The notes beneath the pieces are model-generated. The model was not told the DNA's origin and did no database searches. It saw nothing but the letters and a program-made list of their open reading frames with translations. Positions 12,609-26,902 of a DNA stretch of 64,000 nt are shown here, piece by piece (within the stretch, counting starts at the first letter, position 1; the number at the start of each line of letters is the position of its first letter). The stretch is taken from contig OY987244.1 of the NCBI GenBank assembly GCA_963920765.1, positions 13,704,501 through 13,768,500 on the forward strand. The letters are read 5' to 3'. The translations under genes were made by a program, and so were the position numbers. The stretch is from Ulota crispa. Lineage: Eukaryota; Streptophyta; Bryopsida; Orthotrichales; Orthotrichaceae.

Positions 12609-13417
12609 TTCCTCACTAAAAGTTTGTTGAATTACAAACTATTATTATTTTCATTTTATTTATTTTAGTAGAAATTTAAATTTAGGTTCAAATTTAGTTT
12701 CTTGTACATTGAGAGTAGATGCAAAATGTTCAACAAAATTATAAATGTTCTATTTATGATTTTTAACAAAACTAATTTCATGTTAAACCTAAAGAATTGA
12801 AGTTATTTAATTAAATTTTGCAATTGTTGTTGGTAACATTTCTTATGTTCATTTGGTTTAAATTTTCAAATTTTTTTTGTAGCATACACAATTTAAAAAC
12901 TTTTCATGACATGCATATTTCAATGTAGTTGTTTTAAGTACCAATTAAATTCATGTTATATCTAAAAATAAGTATTCAATGTGTAGATTATTGATAAAAG
13001 AAAAGTAAAAAATGCATATTATAATTGCTTTGTAGCTTAGAAGAATAAGGTCTTTTCACTTTTGAATCATAATTTAAGTTTCAAAGTATTTCTTTCTATT
13101 TCAAAAATTGAATTCAACATTTTTTGTTTCTACAGCTCCTAATTCTTTGTGACAAATTTTTGCTTCCAAAGTCTTCAAAATGCAAAGATGGTATCATTAA
13201 ATAAAATACATTTCAATAGGAAATAGCACTTTGACCAACCTTGTTAAACAATTTTAACTATTGAGGTTTGGAAGAATTCAAATGAAACTTTGTAAACACA
13301 ATAAAATATTATAAAAAATGTAGTGCTATTATATCACCAACTTGCTTGATATAATAATGCTTCAATGTGGTCATTTACAAAGCTGCACTTCTAATGATGT
13401 TGCATAAAAACTTGTAC
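12609..13417. other. AT-rich spacer, nothing recognised
   Basis: No gene, RNA or clear repeat seen between the Tc1 relic and the fold-back element. Confidence 0.45.
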
Positions 13418-14284
13418 TATGGCCTCCAAGCAAGTTTCATTCACCCTATTTTACCCTTCAAAAAAATTGGTATTTTATAAAATAAAATTAGCATTTTAGA
13501 ATTTTGTACCATTATTTTAATTCTTATTCAATCCCAATCAACCAAACCAAATTTTGAGTTTCAAAAACCCAAAATCATATTTTTGGTGAATTGTTTTACA
13601 TAATATTCACGGTTTTACATGATAAATGATTAAAAAAAATTGGTAACAAATTTTTGAGATTTGATTGCATGGATGCATAGGAAACATCCACACACACATC
13701 TTTTTTTCTAACAAGCATCTCCAAGAAAAAAAATTCCTTCTAAATAGATTTTAACGTTGAAGTGATCATTATCATATTTTGTAAAATAGAGATTTATGTA
13801 TTTTTAACTAGTTTCTGCCAAAATAACCATATCATTATGCCCAAAGATTCAAACCCAACTATATTGTATAAGGTCAAACAAAAAAATCTGATTACCAAGA
13901 AAAAATATCTAATTTATAAGATTTGATTGTAATCACTTCATCAATAAAATCTACATAGAAGGAGTTATAATTTTTTTTGGAAATGCTTGTTAGAAGAAAA
14001 GATGTGTGTGTGGATGTTTCCTATGCATCCATGCAATGAAATCTCAAAAATTCATTACCAATTTTTTTTAATCATTTATCATGTAAAACCATAAATATTA
14101 TGTAAAACAATTCACCAAAAATATGATTTTGATTTTTTGAAACTCAAAATTTGGTATGCTTGGTTGGAATTGAGTAAGAATTAAAAAATAGTGGTACAAG
14201 ATTTTAATATGCAAATTTTACTTTATAAATTACCAAATTTTTTGGAAGGTAAAATAGGGTGAACAAAACTAGCTTGGAGGCCAC
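13418..14284. mobile_element. Large fold-back element, family H
   Basis: A left arm of about 320 bp (13418-13737) is inverted at 13967-14284. Marker strings are GGATGCATAGGAAACATCC on the left and GGATGTTTCCTATGCATCC on the right. Weaker pairing continues inward to about 13765 and 13935. There is no ORF. A related half-copy lies at 53930-54205. Superfamily unknown. Confidence 0.8.
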
Positions 14285-14374
14285 ATTACATACAATATTA
14301 CAAGTGTGTTTTTTTTGAAATTTTTTGTCATTTTTCTAAGAAGTACATGAAAGATTGCTTGATTTTTCTTAACA

Positions 14375-15166
14375 TTAACCCCTGAGCCCCCCAACGACCA
14401 CCATATGGTCGCTCAAAATCAAAATTTTCACAAAACCAGGTCCATATCAAAAGTGTACTTCTTGGAAATTGTACTTGGTCTATGGTACGGTACTACTCTC
14501 ACGTCACATAGAGGGTGATGGGGGTTTCACCACTTGTACAAGCACGGATTGTGCAAGTCAAGTATAGCAATAGTACGCAATAACTTCATTTCATGCGGTT
14601 TAGGGTTTAGGTGCTAGGATAGAGACCATTGGCTATGGTCAGTTCCATAGGGGTGTTTTGGCACGTATACCTCATACTAGAGAAGGTTTTTGCATATGTA
14701 CCACCGGGATCCATGCCCTTGTGGAGGTCAAAGCCGTACCTATACCCCATCTATTGTCCACCATGTTGCGGGAGCTTTGCAACTTTGGGCTTCTAAAAAA
14801 GCACCTTGTAATTATTAAAACATCACCAAATTTGGCAGTAAGCAAGATACTTGTAAGTTACACCTCTTGCCTAAATTTCATCAAAAGGAGCCTCCTCTAA
14901 AGCATGAATTTTTGCATCCATAGCCACAGACCCCCCTAAATTGGCCAATTGCCACATAGTCAATTGTACGTTGACTATTATAATCTACAAAATGATGCAG
15001 TCAAAAGTTCTGCAAATTTTTGGTTGGATGCATCAAGCACCATTTTTGCTATTTCAACGATGAATCCTCCCGGATCTAAATTCCCAACTTGGGACATACA
15101 ATGTTTTTGAGCATGGTCCCTCTTGGCCTCATATTCTTGATTTTGCTGTGGATGCTCAGGGGTTAT
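14375..15166. mobile_element. piggyBac-like element (792 bp), distinct interior
   Basis: TTAA at 14375-14378 then CCCCTGAGCCCCCCAACGAC. The far end is GATGCTCAGGGG followed by TTAT (TTAA variant) at 15163-15166. The ends resemble family E, but the interior has no other copy in the window. Short ORFs of 80 and 68 codons inside have no recognisable domain. Confidence 0.6.
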
Positions 15167-16683
<1,517 letters not shown>

Positions 16684-17440
16684 TTAACCCCTAAAGGACC
16701 ATGGCCTTTATTTTGTCAAAAGACATGCAAAACTGTCACCTTTATGGCAAAGAGGAAAAAAGCTTGAAACTTAGTCTTTTTGCATATCTAACCGTAGGAT
16801 CTTGTACTAAACTACTATAAGAATGTGTCATACAAAACTCACAAACTTTGACCGTATAGGTTGGAAGATATTTGCATTTAAAAAGTAAAAAACATCTTTT
16901 TTTGCACCTTGCATGATTAGGTTATTTAACTTTGAACTTTTTTAACTTAAAATTTTTGCACCGCAAAGTTTGGAATTCTATTTTTTGCATGGTGGGAAGT
17001 TGAGTTGGGAATCTTGGGAAAAAAATTAAAACAAAAAATGCTTGATTTTCATTCTTTAAAAAAACATTAGGCAGAAGAAGGTATGAGATTGAAGAAAAAC
17101 TTAAATTGCTAATAAACCTGCAATGGAATTGATATACAACGATCCCAATGGCAAGATTGTTCTAGAAAGCAAACTTCACCCTCTCCAACAATTTTTTTTT
17201 TTTAAATGTTAAAATTGCATTCAAAAATGAAGTTTATAAGTTATGTTTTCAAGAAGATGCTTGAATTGCCCAAAAAACAAGATTGTCCATAACTTTCTCA
17301 TAACTAGTCCAAATGGAATGAATCAAAGCTTCAGATGTAGACAAAGATATAATCTATGAGAACAAAAACCAAATTTTTTATTCAAGTTTTTATAAGAATT
17401 TTTTTTGCTGCCAGGAGTCCCCAAATTTGTGCTAATTAAG
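16684..17440 (+). mobile_element. piggyBac-like element, diverged, one clear end
   Basis: TTAA at 16684-16687 then CCCCTAAAGGACCATGGCC. The interior keeps a block shared with families A, B and C (CGTAGGATCTTGTACTAAAC) and the ATGGAATGAATCAAAGCTT block further in. The right end has decayed. I place it near 17440, where similarity stops. Confidence 0.6.
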
Positions 17441-17487
17441 AAGTTAAAAGATAATTACATAATTAACCGTGACAAACAAGTCCTCCA

Positions 17488-17910
17488 TGTTGTACCAATG
17501 GGGTCATGCCTTCCATGGCCCTCATGCTATTCCCCCATGTCATCTCCTCATGCTACCCATGGTTAAACTTGTACTTTATTTTGGTGCACTTTTCTATTTT
17601 TAAGTGGACATCCAAATTTTACTTTAGTTAAACTTGTACTCTACTATGTTTTTACACAAAACCTATCTTTAGCCAATCAGATGAAGGACTACATCTTTGG
17701 ACAAAATCCTACCGCATTTAATCTCATCTCATCTCATATATATAATGAATCCCATATTGGATGAAAAGTAAAATAGAGTAAAGTACAAGTTTAACTAAAC
17801 TTATAAATGGAATAAAATAAATTTTGGGGGCACGAGGATAAGGGGCACATGGATAGGGGGTGATGTGGCATAGAGTTAATACATCACCGTATCAACCCAT
17901 TGATACAACA
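17488..17910. mobile_element. MITE with TGTTGTACCAATGGG ends
   Basis: The left end TGTTGTACCAATGGGGT and the right end CCCATTGATACAACA are inverted. Inner segments also pair: AGTTAAACTTGTACTCTAC near 17630 pairs with GAGTAAAGTACAAGTTTAAC near 17775. It is non-coding, and the superfamily is unclear. Confidence 0.55.
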
Positions 17911-19205
17911 GATGCGTAAACTAGTTATACATATAGGTAGATAACAAAAAAAAATCATTTTAAAAATCAACTAATACATTTTATTATTAAATTCGCATTT
18001 TTTAATTTATTTTTATATTACAATTTATAACGATTACAAACATCTTTTTATTTGAAAGTTGGTTGATTGTTTAGATTTGTGAGCATGTGAAAAATTTATT
18101 TAATATTTTCTTCTTACATTGTCATGATAAACTACTAAAATGTTGTAAAATGTGCGAATTGCTAAAACAAAATTAATTGTGCATTTGAATGCTTAATACA
18201 AGCATGATATTTTTAAGTGTTTCATTGCTATACTACGATTTCGAATGAATTTTGAATTATTGAAGGTAGATCTAAGTAATTATATTTACAATTTGGAATT
18301 AAAAAACATATAAATTTCATGTTAAAGAAACTTAACAAAAATCTAATTGTGAGATTTTTTTTCAAACAATCTCAAGAAAGTTTAAAATGTGTAAAACAAA
18401 TTATTGAAAAAATAATATAAAATGATGTTTTCAACCATTACATAGGTGTTTTATTCCATATTATAACCGCTTTATTTATCGTTATGTTTTCAATCATTTC
18501 TACTTTAACTTCACAAATAAATTACACCAGTACCATTTTTTTGATTTCAAACAGATAGAGGTGAATTATTAAAACTCTTGTATATTGAAAGTTTGCTCTA
18601 TAAAATATTACATTTACAGTTTTTGTTATAATATTTATGTATATTTGTACTTTTAAAATCATAAAAAAAACTACTTCATGTGATTTATCATTTTTTACAA
18701 AAACAATATGTGGTTTGATCAACACATATTATGTCTAAAGCGTAGACCCCATCTACCAAATATTTAATGCATCTATGTATAAAAACATTTTGATCTATAT
18801 GTATTTGCCCAGTTATTATAATTATCATATAGATTATATTTTTCTTATCTAAATTTTATAGTCTAAAATGTTCTGATAACAAAAGTATGATTTTTTTTCA
18901 AAGAAAATTGAAAATGGTTTTAAGAATTATTAATAACATAACTAAGCTATTTTTTGAGAACACTAAATTTAAAACAAAATCAAAATTACTCAAAAAACAA
19001 AAATACATATAACGCTTTAACATTTCGAAAATAGTCACTTTATGTTTATAACAAGATACTATTATTTGTAAACTGATGTATATCAATACGTGTCTACAGT
19101 ATACACAAATTTGACTGTTTTATATCATTATATATTGAATATAGTTTAGACATTCCATAAAATATATTTTATGAAAATATTAAATAAGATTTAAAACATT
19201 GATAT
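17911..19205. other. AT-rich region, nothing recognised
   Basis: About 1.3 kb, very AT-rich, with no convincing coding or structural signal. Confidence 0.45.
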
Positions 19206-20157
19206 TTAACCCCTAAAGGTCCAAGCCCGTTTTTTTGTGAAAATCACTCAAAACTGCCACTTTTGGGGGATTGAGGAGAAATATTATTATTATTATTTTT
19301 TGGAAATCCAACCAAAAAATCTTGCTTTAGATTATGGGAGGTACTTACGGGAAAAACATCAACTCATTCTAGTAGTAAAGGAGTGAGATATTCACATGCA
19401 TTTGAAGTGAAAACAAATACTTTTTTCCCTACTGCCCAAAAATTTCAAAAGCCTTTAACGGCTTTTATATTAAAAAATTGCTCTATGCAAAGTTGAGGTT
19501 TATTTTTCCCATGTAGAAGACCAAGTTAGGTAAATGTGCAAGAATTTTCAAATGAAACAGAGGTGTGGATCATACTTTGTAAAATCCTGCAATGCCGTAA
19601 GGTCATGAATTTTGCATATACACTAGGCAAAATTGGAGGATTTATGTAAAATTGTGAAATGTGAATTACTTTGATCCAAATGCTGAAAACCAAGGAATCT
19701 TAATCTACTACAACTTGTAGAAGAAAAAAAGTCAAAAACAAATACACAAAGAGCTCAAAAAAGTAAAGCAATAAATTTTACAAGGGGGAAAAGGAATGGA
19801 GGTTTGGGAGTCCCATACCTACCCGCAAACTAAACATTCTCATAACTTCCATCTCATTTATCAAAATTGAATGATTCAAAGCTTCCCAAATACATAAAAT
19901 TTTAAAAACTAATTTCAAAATTTTATTTAAAAAAGTTGCATTTTTTTTTGCTACCTGATTCTCCCTTGTTTTTCAGTTATTCATGCATAACTTCTTCAAT
20001 AAATGTCAAAATGAAAAAAAAATTAGATTTCCACGCAGATTTTATAATTCCCCATTTTCAATAAAAATTTCAGAAAATGATGCAAAATAGTTTGGCCATA
20101 GGTACCTGCCCAAAATCCCATTTGTCCCCTAGGGGACAATGGGCCTTTAGGGGTTAA
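19206..20157 (+). mobile_element. Family A piggyBac-like element (952 bp)
   Basis: TTAA at 19206-19209 then CCCCTAAAGGTCCAAGCCC. It ends GGGCCTTTAGGGG plus TTAA at 20154-20157. Both TSD copies and both TIRs are intact, and it aligns throughout with 4990-5930. No coding capacity. Confidence 0.87.
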
Positions 20158-21817
20158 TATGTATGAATAGTGATCAGATTGTAATTGAGATTGATGAATG
20201 ATAGAGGATAAATTGAGAGGCATTCCGCTTGACATTTACTTTTTATTTGTATTATATGTACAATTTTTTTTGTAATTATATGTTGAAACATTTGAATTTT
20301 TTAATATTATTTTTTATCAAATGCATACGATTCAATTCATTGAACAAAAGTAGTTAAATGAAGAGCATTAAGTTCGAGAGTTTGTTTTTATTTTTGTTAA
20401 GCTTTAGTTTAATTTTTTTTTCGTATTTAAGAAATTCAATTTTTTTTTCAAATTATTTGCAAAGAACTATTGAACACAACCGAGAACACAACAAAAAATG
20501 TAAAGTAGAAAAACTAACATAAAGCGCTCCATCGTTGGAAGTCACTCTACTTTAGCCAAACTTTAGTTTAAATTGAATATAGATATATTATTGGTTGTAA
20601 TGGGAAAAATATATATAACTTAAAATAGAAAAGAATTCGTTTAGATTATAAACCTCTGAAAGACCAAACTTTTTTTTTGTTGTTGTTGTTGTTGTTGGTA
20701 ACGTAGCAATTTTGAGCAAGTTAGTACTTATAAAATAATAGTTCTCTAATACAACAATTTTCAAACGACTTAAATTTGGAAAAAAGAAGTAATGATGGAA
20801 AATACAACCTTGTTTGCTCATTATGCAAGACAAGCATAATTTCTTACATTGCATCTGACATTTTGGGATCTTGCCCAAATACTGAGGAGTAGAGATATTT
20901 CTTTGTCAAACCTCGACCCAACCCCACTCCATGAAGGCAATTCTTTTTGCTTATTGCCCTTCACTTCCCTTTTGTTGAAAGTGGCTCTATGTTGACCAAG
21001 CTTGTTAGAGCCACAACTTTTGGCCAATTTCCTTATTTTTTTCCCTTTGAAGCTAGTTAAAATTAAAGCTCTATTATTCACATATTGAGAAGATTATTGT
21101 ATGTGGAAGTCAAAAATTGTTGAAAAAACAACCTTATATGAGAATTTCTTGAAGATAGTTTCTTATTCTAAATTTTTTGTACATGTTCTCCAATTCAAAA
21201 TATTATGATTTTTTTGAAGTATGACCAGCTCTATCACAAGCATCACTTTTTTTTCTTTAACTACTTTGAGTTGAAGTTAGGTAGTAGCTTGGTAGTAGAA
21301 AAGTCTCTTTGAATTAGACCTGCCTAGAATTTGAATGCCCAACAAAATTCATTTCTCACTTCAAACCCCATAATCTCACAATTTGTACAATAGAGATCTC
21401 TCATCTTTTATCACATCACAATGAAGTACTCTGCTGCTAAATCCTACAATACATTTCACCAAGACTTCATTTCAATTTACTGCTATCAAAACAACTCATT
21501 TTTGGTGTTTTTTGGTGAAACATAGTCAAAAAAGCTTCAAGGGATAAGCAAAATAAAAACCAAATTACAAGCATTGACTTTTTTATTAGTACAAAAATTG
21601 CATATGATTATTTGTTTTTATTTTATAATATTACAAGGATATATATATATATATATATATAACTTTTATAAAAATTTAAAAATCTCATATGATGTATTGA
21701 AAATGGTAATATAAACAATTTCTAAAGCTAAAATAGCAATATTGATTCAAAAAAATATATGGAATAAAATAAAATCATATGATGCTGAAAAAAATGTAAC
21801 TTGATAAAACACAAATT
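20158..21817. other. AT-rich region, nothing recognised
   Basis: It contains a short TTG-repeat tract near 20680 (reverse strand ACA/Thr codons) and a small TA run near 21640. Frames at 20588-20878 and 20821-21081 (minus) show no motif I recognise. Confidence 0.4.
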
Positions 21818-21982
21818 GGCATAAAGTCTAAAGAAAATGTATGTTTCAATCAAACAATGCAATAGAGATTATGGCATAAAGTCTAAAGAAAATATATGTT
21901 TCAATCAAACAATGCAATAGAGATTATGGCATAAAGCCTAAAGAAAATGTATGTTTCAATCAAACAATGCAATAGAGATTAT
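21818..21982. repeat. 55-bp tandem repeat x 3
   Basis: Three copies of a 55-bp unit beginning GGCATAAAGTCTAAAG and ending GCAATAGAGATTAT lie head to tail. They differ at only about three positions (for example AATGTATG versus AATATATG). The high identity points to recent amplification. Confidence 0.97.
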
Positions 21983-22614
21983 CAATACAACTAAAGGTAG
22001 TATTGATAAATTGAATTAAAATTTTATTTTAGTGGTGTGAAAGGATTATTTACTTCTTCGTCCTATAATTTTGTTGCACTTGCTAAAATTGCATTCTAAC
22101 ACTTACACAAGTGCTATTTTACATGTCCATTTCATTATATCATTTACAATCTTGTTTTTTATTTGTTCTTAAGATTTTTTTAGCTCTTTGTTCATCTCTA
22201 TAGTTTTTCAAAATGGCATAGTACTTCTTTCTCTAAGAAAGGCACATGCAATTAAACCCTTGGATTTTAGTTACTATTTTAAATTCTAATTTAATTCACG
22301 CTTTCATTTCTCCTGTAAAAGACAAAATTCACTAAGAAAAAGTAAAAAAAAAACTGCTCTAAAGTCACAACATTAGCTATCAAAAGAATCGAACCGAACG
22401 ACGAACAATGCATTTATGATGTAACTTGGAAATAAAAGAAAAAAAGAAAAAAATTGTTGTAACGCGGAACTTGCTTAGGAACAGAACCTAACATATCTTC
22501 AAAATCATGGTTTTTGGATGGAGAAGGTAAAATTGTGATTGTTTTGTATCTATGGTCATTTTTAAGGAAGAATTTACATGTTTTTACATCTAATAAAACG
22601 AAGTTCACTTTTGT
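21983..22614. other. No recognisable feature
   Basis: AT-rich spacer upstream of a family B element. Confidence 0.4.
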
Positions 22615-23724
22615 TTAACCCCTATAGGCTTCTGACTAAGTTTTCACTAATACCGCTCCAAAATTGTCATTTCTAATACCAATACCAAATTATATAAAAA
22701 AAAATCATCTTTGGACACATTTAATCATAAAATCTTGTAGTACTATAGTATCAAAAGGTGTGAAAAAAAATTCATAAATTTTCACCATGTAGATTGTTAG
22801 ATATTTGAGTTTGAATTAATATAAAGCCATTTTTTGTCCTTGCAAAATCCGGGCAGTTGCACTTCACAAGGCCATATTTGTATTAAAAAATTTCCAAAAT
22901 GGTTGTAATTATTGAAATTTATTCTCCAAGGCAAGCTGGGTACACACTTGAGAATCTTCAAATCATTGAGAATTGTACAACACATGGCAAATAGTAAGGA
23001 AGTAAAAAGAAGTAGCTAGAGAATGACTCAAAACACTAAATTGTAAAGAATTTAATTATTAAAATGAAAAATGCCAGTCCCAATGGCTAAAATATTGTAA
23101 TAAAAGATCTACATACTTTGGCTTTATTTTTTTCCAAAATATTGAAAATTGAGTAAAAAAAGGACTTCAAAGTTTATTTGAGAGTAGGTCTACAAGGAAA
23201 ACAGTCCAAAATGACAAAAATATGTCCAAATCAACATGGCCAAATCTACATGGCCAAATCTATAGACATTGTCCAATTTGACAAAAAAATTTGATGTTTT
23301 GGACACATTTAGTCAATTTGGACATATCAATTAAGACACAATTTCTTGTAGTGTGCTAGAGAATCCATAATATCCACAAACAAAATCTCCTCATAACTTT
23401 CATCTCATTGATCAAAATGGAGTGATTCAAAGCTTTCCACGTATAAATAAGTCTAAAGAACCATTTTTTATTTCTTTGAATGTAATTTTTAAAAACAGTG
23501 TTTTGAGCTCCTTGGGCTATCTAGCAAACAAAGAAAACTACATATCATGCAATAACTTTTTAACCATGTAGTCAAAAGCTATGAAGTTTTTTGGACCTTA
23601 AAGCTACTCCTTGAACACATCATGTGTGAAAATTTCAAAGAAATAAAATGAGAAGTTCATTTTTAGTGAGTTGCCCAAAATCTCTATGTTGCTAGAAAAC
23701 GTTGTTAGCGCCTTTAGGGTTTAA
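22615..23724 (+). mobile_element. Family B piggyBac-like element (1110 bp)
   Basis: TTAA at 22615-22618 then CCCCTATAGGCTTCTGAC. It ends GCGCCTTTAGGG plus TTTAA, with TTAA at 23721-23724. It is colinear with the copies at 60993-61942 and (inverted) 56791-58357. Its extra length is explained by the 170-bp insertion at 23187. There is no transposase ORF. Confidence 0.82.
23187..23356. mobile_element. CACTA-like mini-element nested in family B
   Basis: The left end GTCTACAAGGAAAAC and the right end TTTCTTGTAGTG are imperfect inverted repeats. CACTACAAGAAA is the usual end of plant CACTA elements. Other family B copies read straight through this point (near 57797 and 61560). The flanks are TAG and TAG, a 3-bp duplication expected for CACTA, although the left CACTA motif is decayed. 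A TA duplication is an alternative reading. Confidence 0.6.
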
Positions 23725-24357
23725 TTACAAACAATTTGCCTTTGTTTACTCAATAATTACTTGCCATCATGATTATTGATTATGCAAGTTCAACTAAATT
23801 TAGTAACCTAAGTCAATTTGTCTTACTAATGCAAAGTATGAGGTTACTATTTGTCATTTGTGCAATAATTTGCTCCAATCAAATTTACATAGATTCTTTC
23901 TTTTTCTTGACCCTACAGTAATATTTAGAACTCAATTTGGCCATAATCACAATGTGTTAGATTTAATCATCATGAACTACTTCACATTTTGTCAAATTGT
24001 CATGTCACATTTCATCATTAATTAATTATAATTTTCCAATTCTTGACTTCTAAATATCATGTATTCAGAGCAATGAGACATTGCCAAATAAAACAACTAG
24101 GTATCAATCAGTCTATCCTCAACATTTTGACATGCTCTTAAATAATCTGCTCACTGAATGATCTATTACAAATTCTTTGATCAAATCACATGCACAACAA
24201 GTAAGACGGTCCAATTGCTCACAATAGTAACAAGCTTTATTTGGTCAATTTGTCCATTTCAAACAATAAGGTAATAAAACAAAAAAAACCCTTTTGACCA
24301 TTTATTGAAAATGTTTCTTTAAGCTTCCTCGTTCAGATTCTTTTTTCATTGCTATAT
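23725..24357. other. No recognisable feature
   Basis: AT-rich spacer between piggyBac-like elements. Confidence 0.4.
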
Positions 24358-26135
24358 TTAACCCATTAGGAACCATACATATTTTTACAAAATCCACTAA
24401 AAGTATGAGCAATAAACTTAGATGCGCAACTGAATCAAACTATGGACCCAATTTAAATAATCTAATTGTAAAAATGGGAAGAACACCTTGTTTATTGTAA
24501 AGTATCAAGATTTCAACCATGTTTATGACTAGAGGTGAAATTTTATAATGATTGAGTGAGCCGTTGGTGGAAAATCTCTAGTTTTTCATGCTTGTGGTTG
24601 AATGTTAACACTTCATGCAAGATATGCTTGAAAAGAGCCTTGTATTTCTAGAAAGCAGGGTTTCTCACCTTTCCAATAAGACTAGTTCCACACAAAATGG
24701 ATAAAAATAGCAAACACAAGGTGTAGCTAAGTTGGCAAAAAGGATAAAAAATCTGACTTTACTTGCTACCCTAAAACAGTTCTACAAGGAATTTGATAAA
24801 TGCCATAGAAAATTTGATTGGTGGAAAAATCAAGAACTAGCCTTAAATATAGGAGCACAAATTTAACCCCTAAAGGACCAAAGAGCCCACTTTGGGCTTT
24901 TGGGATATTTGGGCAAGCATTTCCGAAGTAAATACAAAAAACAAACTGTGAAAATAAGGGCATATGTGCTCATATTGAAAAGCTTGCATACCTCCCCAAA
25001 AAAAGTGGAATTGAATAATTTTTGAGTGAGATATGGTACCATGCGTGATTAGATGTCAACACGGGTATCCTAAAAAAAAAAACAAAAACAAAGGAATTTA
25101 GGAAGGGTATTGCCCAAATAGTGTTCAAAAGCACTTTACAATGGCTTGGTCAATGGGCAAAATTTGCAGTCAACTCTCCTTAACTATGCAATAACTTCTA
25201 TTTTACTATTTATTTTTAGATTTTTTTTACTTTGGCAAGTACTCCACATGATGTTCTAGGTTCACACCGTACGGATTTTGTAATTGAGATTTGTATCTAT
25301 ATGAATCTCTTTGGTGAAGTTTTCTTAGTGTAATGACAATTTCAACAAAGCAATTCCCGCTTCCAAAAAAAATCTACTATGTTTTAAGCATTACATGATC
25401 ATGAAATTTGTGAAGCATATAGCCAACTTCATGCTCTACAAGAAAGTTAAATTGCACAAGAAATTCATAAAGTGGAAAATATCATTTTGAATGACCCAAA
25501 GAAAATTGACACCTAAAAGAAGCTTCAAAAAAAGTTTTGACCCTATTTTGAGTGTTATAATCTAATGAAGTATGCCCTCACAAAGTTTGAATTTTTGAGA
25601 GGATGTACATAAGTAAGTGACATTATAAATCTTATAATTAAATAATTGAAAAAAATTCAAAATTTTAATTTACCAATAATTTTATTGATAGAGGTCAATT
25701 TTGAGCCATTAGATCATGTAAACACAAAAGAACTTTAGGGTTTTAAAAATGGAATGACAACACCATTTCAATAGATTTTCAAAGACTACAAATATTGCCA
25801 TATAGTACAACAATACAAACCTATTTTTGGAGCAATTTGATTTTTTTAGGACCGCACAATTGTGATGTGGCATTCTTCTTGAATTTTGATGTATCAATTA
25901 TGTTGTTGCTTTTATCCATCTTTGAACAAAAATAGACATGTATTTTGAGGCCATGTTGTATAAAAACCTTTATTTGTCAACTCACATTCCCGATTCCATT
26001 GTTGTTTTTTAGTTGGATGCAAAATTCTTGTTATCACAAGCATTCTTCAGGACCAATTTCCAAATTGTCGAGCATTTTTACTATATAGACCAAAAAACAC
26101 TCTTTGCAACCAAAATATGGTTGTGTGGTCCTCAA
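24358..26135 (-). mobile_element. Family G piggyBac-like element, split by family F
   Basis: TTAA at 24358-24361 then CCCATTAGGAACCATAC. The other end is TATGGTTGTGTGGTCC plus TCAA at 26132-26135. It is colinear in reverse with the uninterrupted copy at 62133-63045. The family F element at 24863-25746 interrupts it. TCAA at its right end also serves as the left flank of the adjoining family E element. Confidence 0.8.
24863..25746 (+). mobile_element. Family F piggyBac-like element inside G
   Basis: TTAA at 24863-24866 then CCCCTAAAGGACCAAAGAGCC. It ends AACTTTAGGG followed by TTTTAA near 25746. Flanks AGGAGCACAAATT and AAAATGGAATGACAAC are contiguous in the other G copy near 62530, so both ends are fixed by an empty site. 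It is non-coding. The second copy is at 56539-58975. Confidence 0.85.
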
Positions 26136-26902
26136 CCCCTAAGCACCCAGTGACTAGATTTTGGTCGCTCCAGATTTCAAAGGCATGTTTGTGGCATTGG
26201 ATATGAGTTTTTGGTCTTGCTATAAACTACAATTTTGAAGGCATTCAAGTTGTCTTTGTCAATGGAGTAATGGCAAGGAAAGCCAAATTGTTGTACAAGC
26301 ATTGCCAGAGATTTGATTTGGTGAAACACCATATGGGGCAACGGGGGCGTGGTGGCAAGGAGTGTTTTAAAGGCTGCAACTGGTCGATATCCCTTGCAAG
26401 GTTCCTTGTGTAAGTTTTATGGTGGCGGGAAAGTTGTTGGCAAGGGCTCAAGCATGTTTTAGACCCTTATTATGGCAATTGTCACCGATTGTGTTGGTCA
26501 TTGTTTTCCATACATTAACAACTTGAAGCCCTAAAACTTGACATAAAAAGAAATGCAATCTTCAATATTTTACAAATGTGTGCATTCACATCTAATCTTG
26601 CTGCTCACAAAATTTGCAATGAATCCGGGGCTTATAGAATTTTGTAAAAATCATCAAATAGCTACTACCTACCAAAAAATGAGATTTTGTCATCACAAGT
26701 TGTTTGATCAAATGTTATAATCTCCCATCTCCCTCGATGGATTGTTCCCAAAATTTACAAGCCATTTTCTAAGTAGATGTTCCACTATTTTCAATGGTCA
26801 CTTTTTGTGAATCATCCAATTGACCGAGATACGATGAATCAAAGTTGTCGGTCTCCAAAAACCCTGATTTTGGTGAATACGACCTGGGCGCTCAGGGGTT
26901 AA
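26132..26902 (+). mobile_element. Family E piggyBac-like element (771 bp)
   Basis: TCAA at 26132-26135 then CCCCTAAGCACCCAGTGAC. It ends GGGCGCTCAGGGG plus TTAA at 26899-26902. It abuts family G with no spacer, so the shared tetranucleotide was reused as a target. Related copies are at 3109-3822 and 59352-59636. A 68-codon minus frame resembles one in the 3.1-kb copy, but no domain is evident. Confidence 0.8.
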
